A stretch of 64,000 nt of DNA from Hyphomicrobiales bacterium (GTDB lineage: Bacteria > Pseudomonadota > Alphaproteobacteria > Rhizobiales > Beijerinckiaceae): positions 1-64,000 of the forward strand of contig UBZM01000044.1 of NCBI GenBank assembly GCA_900470095.1, in the 5' to 3' direction. This document shows, one piece after another, positions 43,542 to 52,002 of the stretch. The notes beneath the pieces are model-generated. The model was not told the DNA's origin, made no database searches, and worked only from the letters and a program-made list of their open reading frames with translations. Every line of letters starts with the position of its first letter. Within the stretch, counting starts at the first letter, position 1. The position numbers and the translations under genes were made by a program.

Positions 43542-43564
43542 ATTAATGCGTTTCTTGCATTAAT
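43542..43564. promoter_or_regulatory. LysR operator between tctC and its regulator
   Basis: ATTAATGC (43542-43549) and GCATTAAT (43557-43564) form perfect eight-base arms around seven bases, and contain the T-N11-A pattern of LysR sites. The palindrome ends nine bases before the LysR start codon, so binding should shut off the regulator's own translation or transcription. Confidence 0.75.
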
Positions 43565-43573
43565 GGCGAGCGC

Positions 43574-44506
43574 ATGAATATTTCATTCCCGGATCTCCGC
43601 AGCTTCGTGACTCTGGCCCATAGCGGGAATTACCATCACGCCTCCCTGGCACTTGCCTGCTCGCAGCCCGCGCTGACCCGCCGGATCCAGAAGCTCGAGG
43701 AGACGCTCGGCATCCAGCTCTTCGACCGCACCACGCGCAACGTGACCTTGTCGGCGGTGGGCCGCGAATTCCTTCCCAAGGCACATGCGCTGCTCGAGGA
43801 ATTCGATGCGTCGCTCCTCTCGATATCGGGCATGGCGGAGAAGACGGCCGGGCAGATCACGGTCGCATGCGTGCCGACGGCAGCGCATTACTTCATGCCG
43901 AAGGCGTTGGCGGCCTACAGCCCGAAATTGCCGCATATCAAGGTGAAGATCGTCGACGAGCCCGCCAATGTGGTGCTGACCTCGGTCCTGGCCGGGGATG
44001 CCGATCTCGGCCTGGCCTTCGGCCGCGATCTCGGCGACGACATCAGTTTCGATCTGCTGATGGAGGACCCCTATGTGGTGGCTTGCCGGCCGGACCATCC
44101 CCTCGCCCTCAAGGCCGAGGTCGACTGGAGCGACCTCCAACCCTATCCCTTCATTCGCGCCGGGAACAACAACGGCAACCGGCTGCTGATCGATCTCAGC
44201 CTGTCTCGAGGCCAGGCCCCACCGAAATGGCTCTACGAGGTCCAGCATCTCGGCAGTTCGCTCCCCCTTGTCGAGGCAGGACTGGGCATCAGCGTGGTCT
44301 CGACGCTGCTGAAGCGCCTGAACCATAACCCCAACATCGCATTCAGGCCTCTGGCGAACCCCGTTCTCAGCCGCCGAATTGGCATTCTGCGGCGCGCGGG
44401 CGGCACGCTCTCTCCTGCTGCCCAGACCTTCTATTCCGTATTGAAGGAGGTCTGGAGCACGAGCCCCAGGGAAACCGGCGCCGGACGCGAGAACGGCGCC
44501 GGTTGA
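43574..44506 (+). CDS. LysR-family regulator of the tct operon
   Basis: A 310-residue LysR protein with helix-turn-helix YHHASLALACSQPALTRRIQKLEE (residues about 17-40) and an effector domain ending in typical fashion. It is divergent from tctCBA-prpD and preceded by a LysR-type palindrome, so it is almost certainly the regulator of that operon. The last codons contain perfect 10-base arms (44474-44483 and 44494-44503) that end at the stop codon and may form a terminator. Confidence 0.92.
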   Translation: MNISFPDLRSFVTLAHSGNYHHASLALACSQPALTRRIQKLEETLGIQLFDRTTRNVTLSAVGREFLPKAHALLEEFDASLLSISGMAEKTAGQITVACVPTAAHYFMPKALAAYSPKLPHIKVKIVDEPANVVLTSVLAGDADLGLAFGRDLGDDISFDLLMEDPYVVACRPDHPLALKAEVDWSDLQPYPFIRAGNNNGNRLLIDLSLSRGQAPPKWLYEVQHLGSSLPLVEAGLGISVVSTLLKRLNHNPNIAFRPLANPVLSRRIGILRRAGGTLSPAAQTFYSVLKEVWSTSPRETGAGRENGAG

Positions 44507-44715
44507 GACGGCCTCAGGACGGCTGCGCCACGGGGCGCCGTCAGATTCGAGGCCAGTCCCCCGATCGTTGTCGGATTTCAACCCGAGAGCGCCCGCCACA
44601 TGCCATCGGCTCATGTCGGGCTGGCGGATGATCATGTGTTCGGCGCTGACGACCCCATGCTGGCCCTCGCAGGAATGTGCGACGGCGATATGGGCGACCT
44701 CGTCGGGCAGCGCGC

Positions 44716-45627
44716 TCAGGCTTCGGATTTGTCGACGCGCAGGTAATCCATCGAGGCAAGCGCCTTCTGGATCGATTTCAACATGGCGTTGACGGGCGCG
44801 GTCAGGCCGCCATCGGGATAGCTCGCATAAACCCTGCCATGGTTGAGATCGGGAACGGGCCGCAGGACCTGGACACGCCCGGCCAGGACATCAGCCTCCA
44901 TCATCTTGGCGGGCAGGACGCCGAGTGCCGCCCCCGACGAGACGAGATGGCCGATGACGGCAACGCTGCTGCACAGGTCGAGCCGCTGCGGTTCGAGGCC
45001 CGCCGTCGCAAACCAGTCCTTGATCTGGCGAAACATCGCCGAGCGCGGCTGGTTGCTGACGATCGGCAGCCGGTAAAGATCGGCCGGCCTGACCTCCGCG
45101 CTGAGCCCCCAGGCGACGGAGGCGACCCAGGCCGTGTCCTGGACGCCCAGTGGAAACAGTCTCATGCCGTGCCGTCCGGTCGGGTTGACCAGAACTGCCA
45201 GGTCGAGATGGCGATCGTTCAGTTCGCGTTCGAGTTCATAGCTGATCGAGACGACATATTCCGGCTTCAGCAGCGGATAATCCTCGCGAACCGTCTCGAG
45301 CAGCCGGGGCAGGCAGGTCATCGCAAAACCCTCGGCAAAGCCGACGCGGATGCTGCCGCTGACGGCGGCCGGATCGGTCTGGAGCCTGATGCGGTCGGCC
45401 TCCTCGAGCAGGGCCGCCGCACGGGGCACGAGGGCGAAGCCCTCGGCCGTCAGCGCAAGGCTGCGCCCGTTCTTCTGGAACAGCGTGACGTCCAGCGCCT
45501 TCTCGAGATCGCGCAGCCGCAACGAGATCGTCGGCTGCGCCATGTGCAGATGGAGGGCTGCCTTGTTCAGGGAACCAAGCTGCGCGGTCCAAAAAAACGC
45601 CTCGAGCTGGGCGATCGTGAAGCGCAT
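44716..45627 (-). CDS. LysR-family regulator of the sugar-acid operon
   Basis: A 303-residue LysR protein (helix-turn-helix about 13-40, LGSLNKAALHLHMAQPTISLR; effector domain after 90). It is divergent from the enolase-superfamily gene and the Ugp-like operon at 45733-51002 and probably regulates them. The 105-base intergenic space is AT-rich around 45640-45670. The 209 bases downstream toward 44507 contain no gene. Confidence 0.9.
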   Translation of the reverse strand: MRFTIAQLEAFFWTAQLGSLNKAALHLHMAQPTISLRLRDLEKALDVTLFQKNGRSLALTAEGFALVPRAAALLEEADRIRLQTDPAAVSGSIRVGFAEGFAMTCLPRLLETVREDYPLLKPEYVVSISYELERELNDRHLDLAVLVNPTGRHGMRLFPLGVQDTAWVASVAWGLSAEVRPADLYRLPIVSNQPRSAMFRQIKDWFATAGLEPQRLDLCSSVAVIGHLVSSGAALGVLPAKMMEADVLAGRVQVLRPVPDLNHGRVYASYPDGGLTAPVNAMLKSIQKALASMDYLRVDKSEA

Positions 45628-45732
45628 CTATCATTTTTCCAAATGTGTCTGGCTCAAATAAACAAATTAGATTTGGTTTGCAAAAGACAATAGCGTCCCG
45701 GCCACTTCCGAAGAAACCAGCCGGGACACGCC

Positions 45733-46878
45733 TTGGACACTGCCGTCGATCGCATCGAGCTCTTCATCCTGTCCTGCAAGCTGCCGGAGACGATCGGCAA
45801 TGCCGCGCGCTTCTTCGATCGTCGGGAAACGCTGTTCGTGCGGATCACGACGCGCGGCGGCGCCGTCGGCTGGGGCGAGACCTGGGCGATGGCGGCCCCG
45901 GCAGCCGCGCTGATCCAGACGGTGCTGGGGCCGGCGCTGCTCGGCGAGGACGTCCGCCATCCCCGAAAGACCTGGCGCAAGCTGTCGCGCTTCATCGTCA
46001 ACGACCGGCGCGGGCTGACGCATATGGCGATCAGCGCACTCGACATGGCGGTCTGGGATGCCTGCGCCCGTTCGGCGGGTGTTCCGCTCGCGGACAAGCT
46101 CGGCGGCGCGCTGCGCGAGCGGCTTTCCTGCTATGTCAGCGGGCCGTTCCTGAAGCCCGGGGCCGACCCTTACGCCCATTATGGCGCGGATATCGACGGC
46201 TACCTCGCCCAGGGCTTCCGCACGATCAAGATCCGCGCCGGCATCGGCTCAGGCGCCGATGCCAAGCTCGTGGCCGAGACCCGTGCCCAGATCGGCGACG
46301 GGATCGGGCTGATGGTCGACCTCAACGAAGCCGGGGACGTTGCACAGGCGCTCGATTTCTCGCACCGCGCCGCCGATGCCGACCTGATCTGGTTGGAAGA
46401 GCCGATCCTGCACGACGACATGCCCGGCTGGAAGCGCATCGCGGCTGGCACGGGCATGGCACTGGCTGGCGGGGAATCGCTCTACGGGCTTCCCGGTTTC
46501 CGGGACGCGCTATGCGCGGGCCTGTTTGCCGTCGCCCAGCCCGATCTTGCGCTCTGCGGCGGGCTGACCGAGGGCTTGCGCATCGCGACGCTTGCCGAGG
46601 CGTTCAATGTTCCAATCGCGCCGCATGTCTGGGGTGGTGCGATCAATTTCAACGCCTCGCTCCATTACGCGGCGACCTTGCCCAACCGCACGCGGCCGGG
46701 CAACCGCTTCCCGTTCTTCGAATATGACGCGTCCTTCAATCCGCTGCGCAGCGCCTTCGCCGAGTGCCCGCTCGACGATGACGGGCTGGTCGCGGTCCCG
46801 ACCGGACCGGGCCTCGGCATCGAGATCACCGAAGCGCAGCTCGCGCCCTTCCTGAGTGCCAGACACGAACTGCGCTGA
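45733..46878 (+). CDS. Enolase-superfamily (mandelate racemase/muconate lactonizing) enzyme
   Basis: A 381-residue enzyme with the superfamily metal ligands: Asp of MVDLNE, Glu of WLEEP, Glu of AGGES, and a general base His in APHVWGG. The usual Lys-x-Lys is Lys-Ile-Arg here (TIKIRAG). The C-terminal block PTGPGLGIEI and overall layout resemble galactarolactone cycloisomerase-type proteins. Start is TTG with a weak GGGA upstream; no better in-frame start exists. With a lactonase and a sugar-type ABC importer it probably processes an aldaric or aldonic acid or its lactone. Confidence 0.85.
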   Translation: MDTAVDRIELFILSCKLPETIGNAARFFDRRETLFVRITTRGGAVGWGETWAMAAPAAALIQTVLGPALLGEDVRHPRKTWRKLSRFIVNDRRGLTHMAISALDMAVWDACARSAGVPLADKLGGALRERLSCYVSGPFLKPGADPYAHYGADIDGYLAQGFRTIKIRAGIGSGADAKLVAETRAQIGDGIGLMVDLNEAGDVAQALDFSHRAADADLIWLEEPILHDDMPGWKRIAAGTGMALAGGESLYGLPGFRDALCAGLFAVAQPDLALCGGLTEGLRIATLAEAFNVPIAPHVWGGAINFNASLHYAATLPNRTRPGNRFPFFEYDASFNPLRSAFAECPLDDDGLVAVPTGPGLGIEITEAQLAPFLSARHELR

Positions 46879-46921
46879 ACCAAGCCAAGAGCAACAAGAC
46901 GACTGCAAAGGGAGAAGAACA

Positions 46922-48232
46922 ATGAAGAGCCTGTTGAGTTACACCGCCCTGGTTGCCGGCCTGTCGACCTTGTCGCCGGCCTTCGCACAGACCGAGGTCC
47001 AGTTCTGGCACGCCATGGCCGGCGAGATGGGGCAGCGCGTCGAGAAGCTCGCGAGCGACTTCAACGCCAGCCAGAAGGACTTCAAGGTCGTCGCCGTCTA
47101 CAAGGGCACCTATCCCGAGGTGATGACCGGGGCGATCGCCGCCTTCCGGGCGAAGCAGCCTCCGCATATCGTCCAGGTCTTCGAAGTCGGCACCGCGACG
47201 ATGATGTCGGCCAAGGGCGCGATCTATCCCGTCCATGAGCTGATGAAGGAGCAGAGCGCGCCGTTCGACGCCACGGCCTATCTGCCGGCGGTGTCGGGCT
47301 ATTACTCCGACGTGAAGGGCAACATGCTGTCCTTCCCCTTCAACTCCTCGACGCCGATCCTCTATTACAACAAGGACCTGTTCAAGAAGGCGGGGCTCGA
47401 CCCTGAGGCCGCTCCAAAGACATTCGCCGATCTCGAGGCCTACGCCAAGAAGCTCCAAGCGGCCGGCGTGCCCTGCGGGTTCACCACGGAATGGCCGTCC
47501 TACATGCAGTTCGAGAATTTCTCGGCCTATCACAACCAGCCGATCTCGACGAAGGAGAACGGGCTCGCTGGCCTCGATGCCGAGCTGAAGCTGAACGGGC
47601 CGGTGCAGGTCAAGCATCTGCAGAACCTCGTCGACTGGCAGAAGACGAAGGTCTTCGACTATGGCGGACGCGGCGACAGCTCGAAGCCGAAATTCTTCTC
47701 CGGCGAATGTGCGATGACGGTGTCCTCGGCGGCGGCCCGTCTCGGCATCGTCACCAACATGAAGGCCGAGGTCGGCATGGCGCTGCTGCCCTATTACGCC
47801 GATGTCCAGGGCGCTCCGCAGAACTCGATCATCGGCGGCGCCAGCCTCTGGGTGCTGCGCGGCCAGAAGCCGGCCGACTACAAGGGCGTCGCGCAGTTCT
47901 TCGCTTATCTCTCCAAGCCCGAGGTCCAGGCCTGGTGGCATCAGGAGACCGGCTACCTGCCGATCACCACGGCCTCCTACGAGCTCTCCCGCAGCCAGGG
48001 CTTCTATGACAGGAACCCCGGCACCGATGTTGCGGTGAAGGAGATCAACCTCAATCCGCCGACCGAGAACTCGAAGGGCTTGCGGCTCGGCAATTTCGTG
48101 CAGATCCGCGCCGTGATCGAGGAGGAGATCGAGAACGCGCTGCAGGGCAAGAAGACGCCTCAACAGGCGCTCGATGCGGCCGTCACCCGCGGCAACGAAC
48201 TCCTGCGCCAGTTCCAGAAGTCCAATTCCTGA
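46922..48232 (+). CDS. Ugp-like ABC transporter, solute-binding protein (system 1)
   Basis: A 436-residue protein with a signal peptide (cleavage near AFAQTE). It opens with VQFWHAMAGEMG, as UgpB does, and has MLSFPFNSSTPILYYNKDLFKKAG and ETGYLPIT. The family binds glycerol-3-phosphate, sugars or sugar acids. AAAGGGAGAAGAAC precedes the ATG at 46922. It shows recognisable similarity to the system 2 binding protein at 61901-63214. Confidence 0.9.
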   Translation: MKSLLSYTALVAGLSTLSPAFAQTEVQFWHAMAGEMGQRVEKLASDFNASQKDFKVVAVYKGTYPEVMTGAIAAFRAKQPPHIVQVFEVGTATMMSAKGAIYPVHELMKEQSAPFDATAYLPAVSGYYSDVKGNMLSFPFNSSTPILYYNKDLFKKAGLDPEAAPKTFADLEAYAKKLQAAGVPCGFTTEWPSYMQFENFSAYHNQPISTKENGLAGLDAELKLNGPVQVKHLQNLVDWQKTKVFDYGGRGDSSKPKFFSGECAMTVSSAAARLGIVTNMKAEVGMALLPYYADVQGAPQNSIIGGASLWVLRGQKPADYKGVAQFFAYLSKPEVQAWWHQETGYLPITTASYELSRSQGFYDRNPGTDVAVKEINLNPPTENSKGLRLGNFVQIRAVIEEEIENALQGKKTPQQALDAAVTRGNELLRQFQKSNS

Positions 48233-48236
48233 TTAC

Positions 48237-48266
48237 AGGGGGGCTGCCGCAACGCGGCTGCCCCCT
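48237..48266 (+). other. Hairpin after the binding-protein gene (system 1)
   Basis: A GC-rich inverted repeat with GCCGC-AAC-GCGGC in the centre and GGGGGC/GCCCCC outside one mismatch starts four bases beyond the stop codon. No T-run follows. Confidence 0.6.
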
Positions 48267-48286
48267 CACCTGCGAGGACCACGCCC

Positions 48287-49171
48287 ATGCGCGGCAAGCG
48301 CGTTACCTTTCCCGGCATGGCCGTGCCGGCCATCCTGCTCGCTCCGCAGCTGGCGGTAACCTTCGTCTTCTTCGTCTGGCCGGCGATCCAGTCGCTGCGC
48401 AGCGCGCTGTTCCGGCAGGATGCCTTCGGCATGTCGGAGGAATTCGTCTTCCTGGACAATTTCATCAAGCTCTTCGCCGAGCCCGATTACGGCCAGGCCT
48501 TCGGCCTGACGCTGTTCTTCGCGCTGGCGACGACTGTATTGTCGATGGGCCTGGCGCTGCTATTTGCGGTTCTCGCCGATGGCGTCGTCAAGGGCGCGGC
48601 GATCTACAAGTCGCTGCTGACCTGGCCCTACGCGGTCGCGCCCGCCATCGCCGGCGTGCTCTGGTGGTTCCTGTTCAATCCGACCATCGGCATCTTCTCG
48701 CGTGCACTGGCCGCGATCGGCATCGACTGGAACCATCACCTCAATTCCGGGCAGGCGCTGGCATTGGTGATCATCGCCTCGGCCTGGAAGCAGCTCAGCT
48801 ACAATTTCCTGTTCTTCCTCGCCGGCCTGCAGACGATCCCGAAATCGCTGCTGGAAGCGGCCGCGCTCGACGGGGCCGACGGATTCGTGCGCTTCCGCAA
48901 GATCGTGCTGCCGCTGTTGATGCCGACGACCTTCTTCCTGATCGTGACCAACCTCGTCTACGCCTTCTGCGACACCTTCGCGGTCATCCACGCGACCACC
49001 GGTGGCGGCCCCGGAACGGCCACGACGACGCTGATCTTCAAGATCTATCGCGACGGCTTCGAATCGCTCGACCTCGGCGGCTCGGCTGCGCAGTCAGTCA
49101 TCCTGATGCTCCTGGTCGGCACCCTGACCATCATCCAGTTCCGCTATATCGAGCGGAACATTCACTATTGA
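48287..49171 (+). CDS. Ugp-like ABC transporter, permease 1 (system 1)
   Basis: A 294-residue UgpA/MalF-type permease with six hydrophobic segments and the ATPase-contact loop EAAALDGADGFVRFRKIVLPLL. It is followed after seven bases by permease 2. No ATPase gene occurs in this operon. Confidence 0.92.
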   Translation: MRGKRVTFPGMAVPAILLAPQLAVTFVFFVWPAIQSLRSALFRQDAFGMSEEFVFLDNFIKLFAEPDYGQAFGLTLFFALATTVLSMGLALLFAVLADGVVKGAAIYKSLLTWPYAVAPAIAGVLWWFLFNPTIGIFSRALAAIGIDWNHHLNSGQALALVIIASAWKQLSYNFLFFLAGLQTIPKSLLEAAALDGADGFVRFRKIVLPLLMPTTFFLIVTNLVYAFCDTFAVIHATTGGGPGTATTTLIFKIYRDGFESLDLGGSAAQSVILMLLVGTLTIIQFRYIERNIHY

Positions 49172-49178
49172 GCCGGCG

Positions 49179-50021
49179 ATGAGCAGCACACGTTTCCGCA
49201 TCGTCGCCAGCCATGCCGCGCTGATCATCGGCACGGCGCTGATGATCCTGCCCGTCTACATGGCGTTCGTCGCCTCGACGCATGACCTGTCGCGCAGCCT
49301 GACCGGCCTTCCGCTCTGGCCCGGCGCCCATCTCATCGACAATTACGGGCAGGTGCTCGGGGAAGGCATGCGCTCCTATGGCCTGCCGCCCATCGGGCCC
49401 ATGCTGTTCAACAGCTTCGTCGTCGCGCTGGCGATCACCTTCGGCAAGATCGCGGTCTCGATCCTCTCGGGCTTCGCGATCACCTATTTCCAGTTCCCGT
49501 TCCGGATCCTGGCGTTCTGGATCATCTTCGCGACCATGATGCTGCCGGTCGAGGTGCGGATCCTGCCGACCTACGAGGTCGTCGCCGGCTTCGGCATGCT
49601 CGACAGCTATACCGGCCTCTCGCTGCCGCTAATCGCGAGCGCCACCGCGACCTTCCTGTTCCGCCAGGTCTTCATGACGGTGCCCGATGAGCTGACCGAA
49701 GCGGCACGCATCGATGGCGCCGGGCCCTGGCGCTTCCTGTGGTGGATCCTGATCCCGATGTCGCGCACCAACATCGCCGCGCTGTTCGTGATCACCTTCA
49801 TCTATGGCTGGAACCAGTATCTCTGGCCGCTGCTGATGACCAAGGACGTGTCCTATTACACCGTCATCATGGGCATCCAGCGCATGGCGCGGGCCTCCGA
49901 CTTCCAGCCGCAATGGCATCTCGTCATGGCGACGGTGATCCTGGCCCTGCTGCCGCCGGTCATCGTCGTGGCGGCCATGCAGAAGCAGTTCGTCAAGGGA
50001 CTGTTCGAAACCGAGAAATAG
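49179..50021 (+). CDS. Ugp-like ABC transporter, permease 2 (system 1)
   Basis: A 280-residue UgpE/MalG-type permease. It has MMLPVEVRILPTYEVV, FRQVFMTVPDELTEAARIDGAGPWRF (residues about 165-190) and the YGWNQYLWPLLMT segment typical of UgpE. It needs an ATPase supplied from elsewhere, since neither the gene before nor after encodes one. Confidence 0.92.
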   Translation: MSSTRFRIVASHAALIIGTALMILPVYMAFVASTHDLSRSLTGLPLWPGAHLIDNYGQVLGEGMRSYGLPPIGPMLFNSFVVALAITFGKIAVSILSGFAITYFQFPFRILAFWIIFATMMLPVEVRILPTYEVVAGFGMLDSYTGLSLPLIASATATFLFRQVFMTVPDELTEAARIDGAGPWRFLWWILIPMSRTNIAALFVITFIYGWNQYLWPLLMTKDVSYYTVIMGIQRMARASDFQPQWHLVMATVILALLPPVIVVAAMQKQFVKGLFETEK

Positions 50022-50072
50022 CGCTCTTCGCAATCCTGCCGTGGATGCCGAAGACGCCGGAGAGAAAATCGC

Positions 50073-51002
50073 ATGTCCCTGTCGCTCTATGCCCCGCCGC
50101 CGCTGGTCGAGACCGAAGTCTACGCAACGCTGCCCGACGAGTTGCGCAAGCCCTCGACGATCGCGCTGGGCTTTGCCGAGAGCCAGCCGCCCGGCAGCTC
50201 CATGACCTCGGTGCTGGAGGGCCCCTCCTTCGACCGCGACGGCAATCTCTGGTGCGTCGACATCCCCAACGGGCGTATTCTCAAGCTGGACCGCGAGCGT
50301 CGCTTCCATCTGGTCTGTGAATATGACGGTTGGCCGAACGGGCTGAAGATCCATCGCGACGGGCGCATCTTCGTCGCCGACCACAAGCACGGCATCATGC
50401 TGCTCGACCCGGTCAACGGCCGGATCGAGCCCTATCTCGTCCGGGCCGGCATCGAGCGTTTTCGGGCCGTCAACGACCTGTTCTTCGCGGGCAATGGCGA
50501 TCTCTACTTCACTGACCAGGGCTTCAGCGGATTGCAGGACCCGAACGGCCGTGTCTTCCGGATGACTGGGGATGGCAGGGTGACCTGCCTGATCGACACC
50601 GTTCCGAGCCCGAACGGGCTGGTCATGGACCTTGAGGAAACGGCGCTCTATGTCGCGGCCACCCGCGGCAACAGCGTCTGGCGGCTGCCATTCCTGCGCG
50701 ACGGGTCCACCGCGAAAGTCGGGATTTCGATCCAGCTCTCGGGCGGCACGGGCCCCGACGGACTGGCGCTGACCGGGGATGGCGGACTGGTCGTCGCCCA
50801 TATCGGCATCGGCGCGGTCTGGGTCTTCGACCGGACCGGCCAGCCGCTCTATCGTGTCCAGTCCTGCAAGGGCCTGCACACGACGAATATCGCATTCGGC
50901 GGCGTCGACGGGAAGGATCTCTTCATCACTGAATCCTCCTCCGGGACGATATTGAAGGCCCGGCTCCCCGTGGCGGGAAAACCGATGTTCTCGAACCACT
51001 GA
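50073..51002 (+). CDS. SMP-30/gluconolactonase family lactonase
   Basis: A 309-residue six-bladed propeller protein. Metal-site segments are visible: a Glu in VLEGPSFDRDGNLWCVD, an Asn in RAVNDLFFAGNGDLYFTD, and an Asp in GPDGLALTGDGG. It hydrolyses sugar lactones, converting them to open sugar acids. As last gene of the operon it fits with the enolase-type enzyme and ABC importer in sugar-acid use. No signal peptide, so it is cytoplasmic. Confidence 0.9.
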   Translation: MSLSLYAPPPLVETEVYATLPDELRKPSTIALGFAESQPPGSSMTSVLEGPSFDRDGNLWCVDIPNGRILKLDRERRFHLVCEYDGWPNGLKIHRDGRIFVADHKHGIMLLDPVNGRIEPYLVRAGIERFRAVNDLFFAGNGDLYFTDQGFSGLQDPNGRVFRMTGDGRVTCLIDTVPSPNGLVMDLEETALYVAATRGNSVWRLPFLRDGSTAKVGISIQLSGGTGPDGLALTGDGGLVVAHIGIGAVWVFDRTGQPLYRVQSCKGLHTTNIAFGGVDGKDLFITESSSGTILKARLPVAGKPMFSNH

Positions 51003-51235
51003 ACGCGCCCACCAGGGGACCTGGCTTCCGTTGGCAACGGCTGGATACGGCGACCGCATGGATGTGGCTGCATTCATTGAAAAGCGCGGTCTGAAGCCGA
51101 GCCCGATAGATCAGGTCCGAATCTGGCTCCTGCTTGCACCAGCCGTATGACCCAAAGGCAGCCGCTCCGCCCCAGACGTGCAGCTCTTCCGGACACAGGA
51201 CAGCCGGCCACGATCCGATGCCAACGTCTGGAGCG

Positions 51236-51673
51236 CTATAGTGTCTTGCGAAGAATCCATTCGCCATGGGGCGTGGTTTCATTCGCCTCTGTAAACCCGA
51301 GCGAGAGGTAAAAGCCCAGGGGGCTGTGCTGGCCCCGAACGACGCTGGTCATCACGGTGTCGAAGCCGAGCGCACGCAATTCCGCATAGGCCTGCTCCAT
51401 CGCGGCGCGAGCATAGCCTTTCCCTTGGTGCCTCTTGTCGACCATGAAGCGCCAGAGATAAGCCGATTTCGGCCGTTCCCCACTCCGCCAGAGGATGAAG
51501 CCCACGGGCTCATCGCCTGCATAAACCGCTCGAAACACCGACGTCGGCTCGAAATGGGCCTGTGCTATCGATACAGCCACCGGCGCGACATAGGCGCGCT
51601 GTTCGTCAGCGACCTCCAGGCTGCAGATCGCTCGAACGGTTGCAGCGGTCACCTCGCGCAGCTCGACACCCAT
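51236..51673 (-). CDS. GNAT-family N-acetyltransferase
   Basis: A 145-residue GNAT protein. It contains the acetyl-CoA loop DKRHQGKGYARAAM and the C-terminal HSPLGFYLSLGF of diamine/amino-acid type acetyltransferases. The ATG at 51673 gives the family-like start (MGVELREVTAATVR); the longer frame runs into repeat sequence. The acceptor substrate is unknown. The 233 bases between its stop and the lactonase gene contain nothing I can support. Confidence 0.88.
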   Translation of the reverse strand: MGVELREVTAATVRAICSLEVADEQRAYVAPVAVSIAQAHFEPTSVFRAVYAGDEPVGFILWRSGERPKSAYLWRFMVDKRHQGKGYARAAMEQAYAELRALGFDTVMTSVVRGQHSPLGFYLSLGFTEANETTPHGEWILRKTL

Positions 51674-51702
51674 GCTCGCCCATCCGCTTCCCGCCCGATC
51701 TC

Positions 51703-51772
51703 GATGATCTAACCTTATGTGTCTGCATCGGCTTTCCCGAAAGCTGCAATCCACTTTTCGGGCCGATGCTTT
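51703..51772 (+). repeat. Dispersed palindromic intergenic repeat, copy B
   Basis: Matches 20863-20932 nearly base for base over 70 positions, including the GCATCGG...CCGATGC hairpin. Here the left half of the first palindrome seen at 20832 is missing. Confidence 0.8.
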
Positions 51773-51804
51773 AGCAGCAATCGACGCTGGCTCGTCCTGC
51801 TCGA

Positions 51805-51906
51805 CGAAAGAGACCCGCCACCCCTCTTGGGATGGCGGGTCAGTTCATGGGAATCCTCGCGGATTACTGTGGAACCAGCGGGTGTGGCTTTGGTTCCCGA
51901 TGGCGG
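51805..51906 (+). repeat. Second dispersed intergenic repeat, copy D
   Basis: Matches 38741-38841. In this copy the 5' part forms an intact hairpin, GACCCGCCA with TGGCGGGTC (51812-51841), which is partly degraded in copy C. With copy B it fills most of the 329-base gap between the GNAT and ddl genes; no gene is present. Confidence 0.7.
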
Positions 51907-52002
51907 GTGCCGGCAATGCCCCGCTGACGATGACGTCTCCGATCAATCCGTTCATCCAACCGCTCGTGCTCCCGGCCGCATCGATGCTGTTCACCGCCCT
52001 TG

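Noticed and set aside
51703..51906. A remnant of an insertion sequence
   Set aside because: No transposase fragment or target duplication is visible; the repeats are short, palindromic and non-coding.
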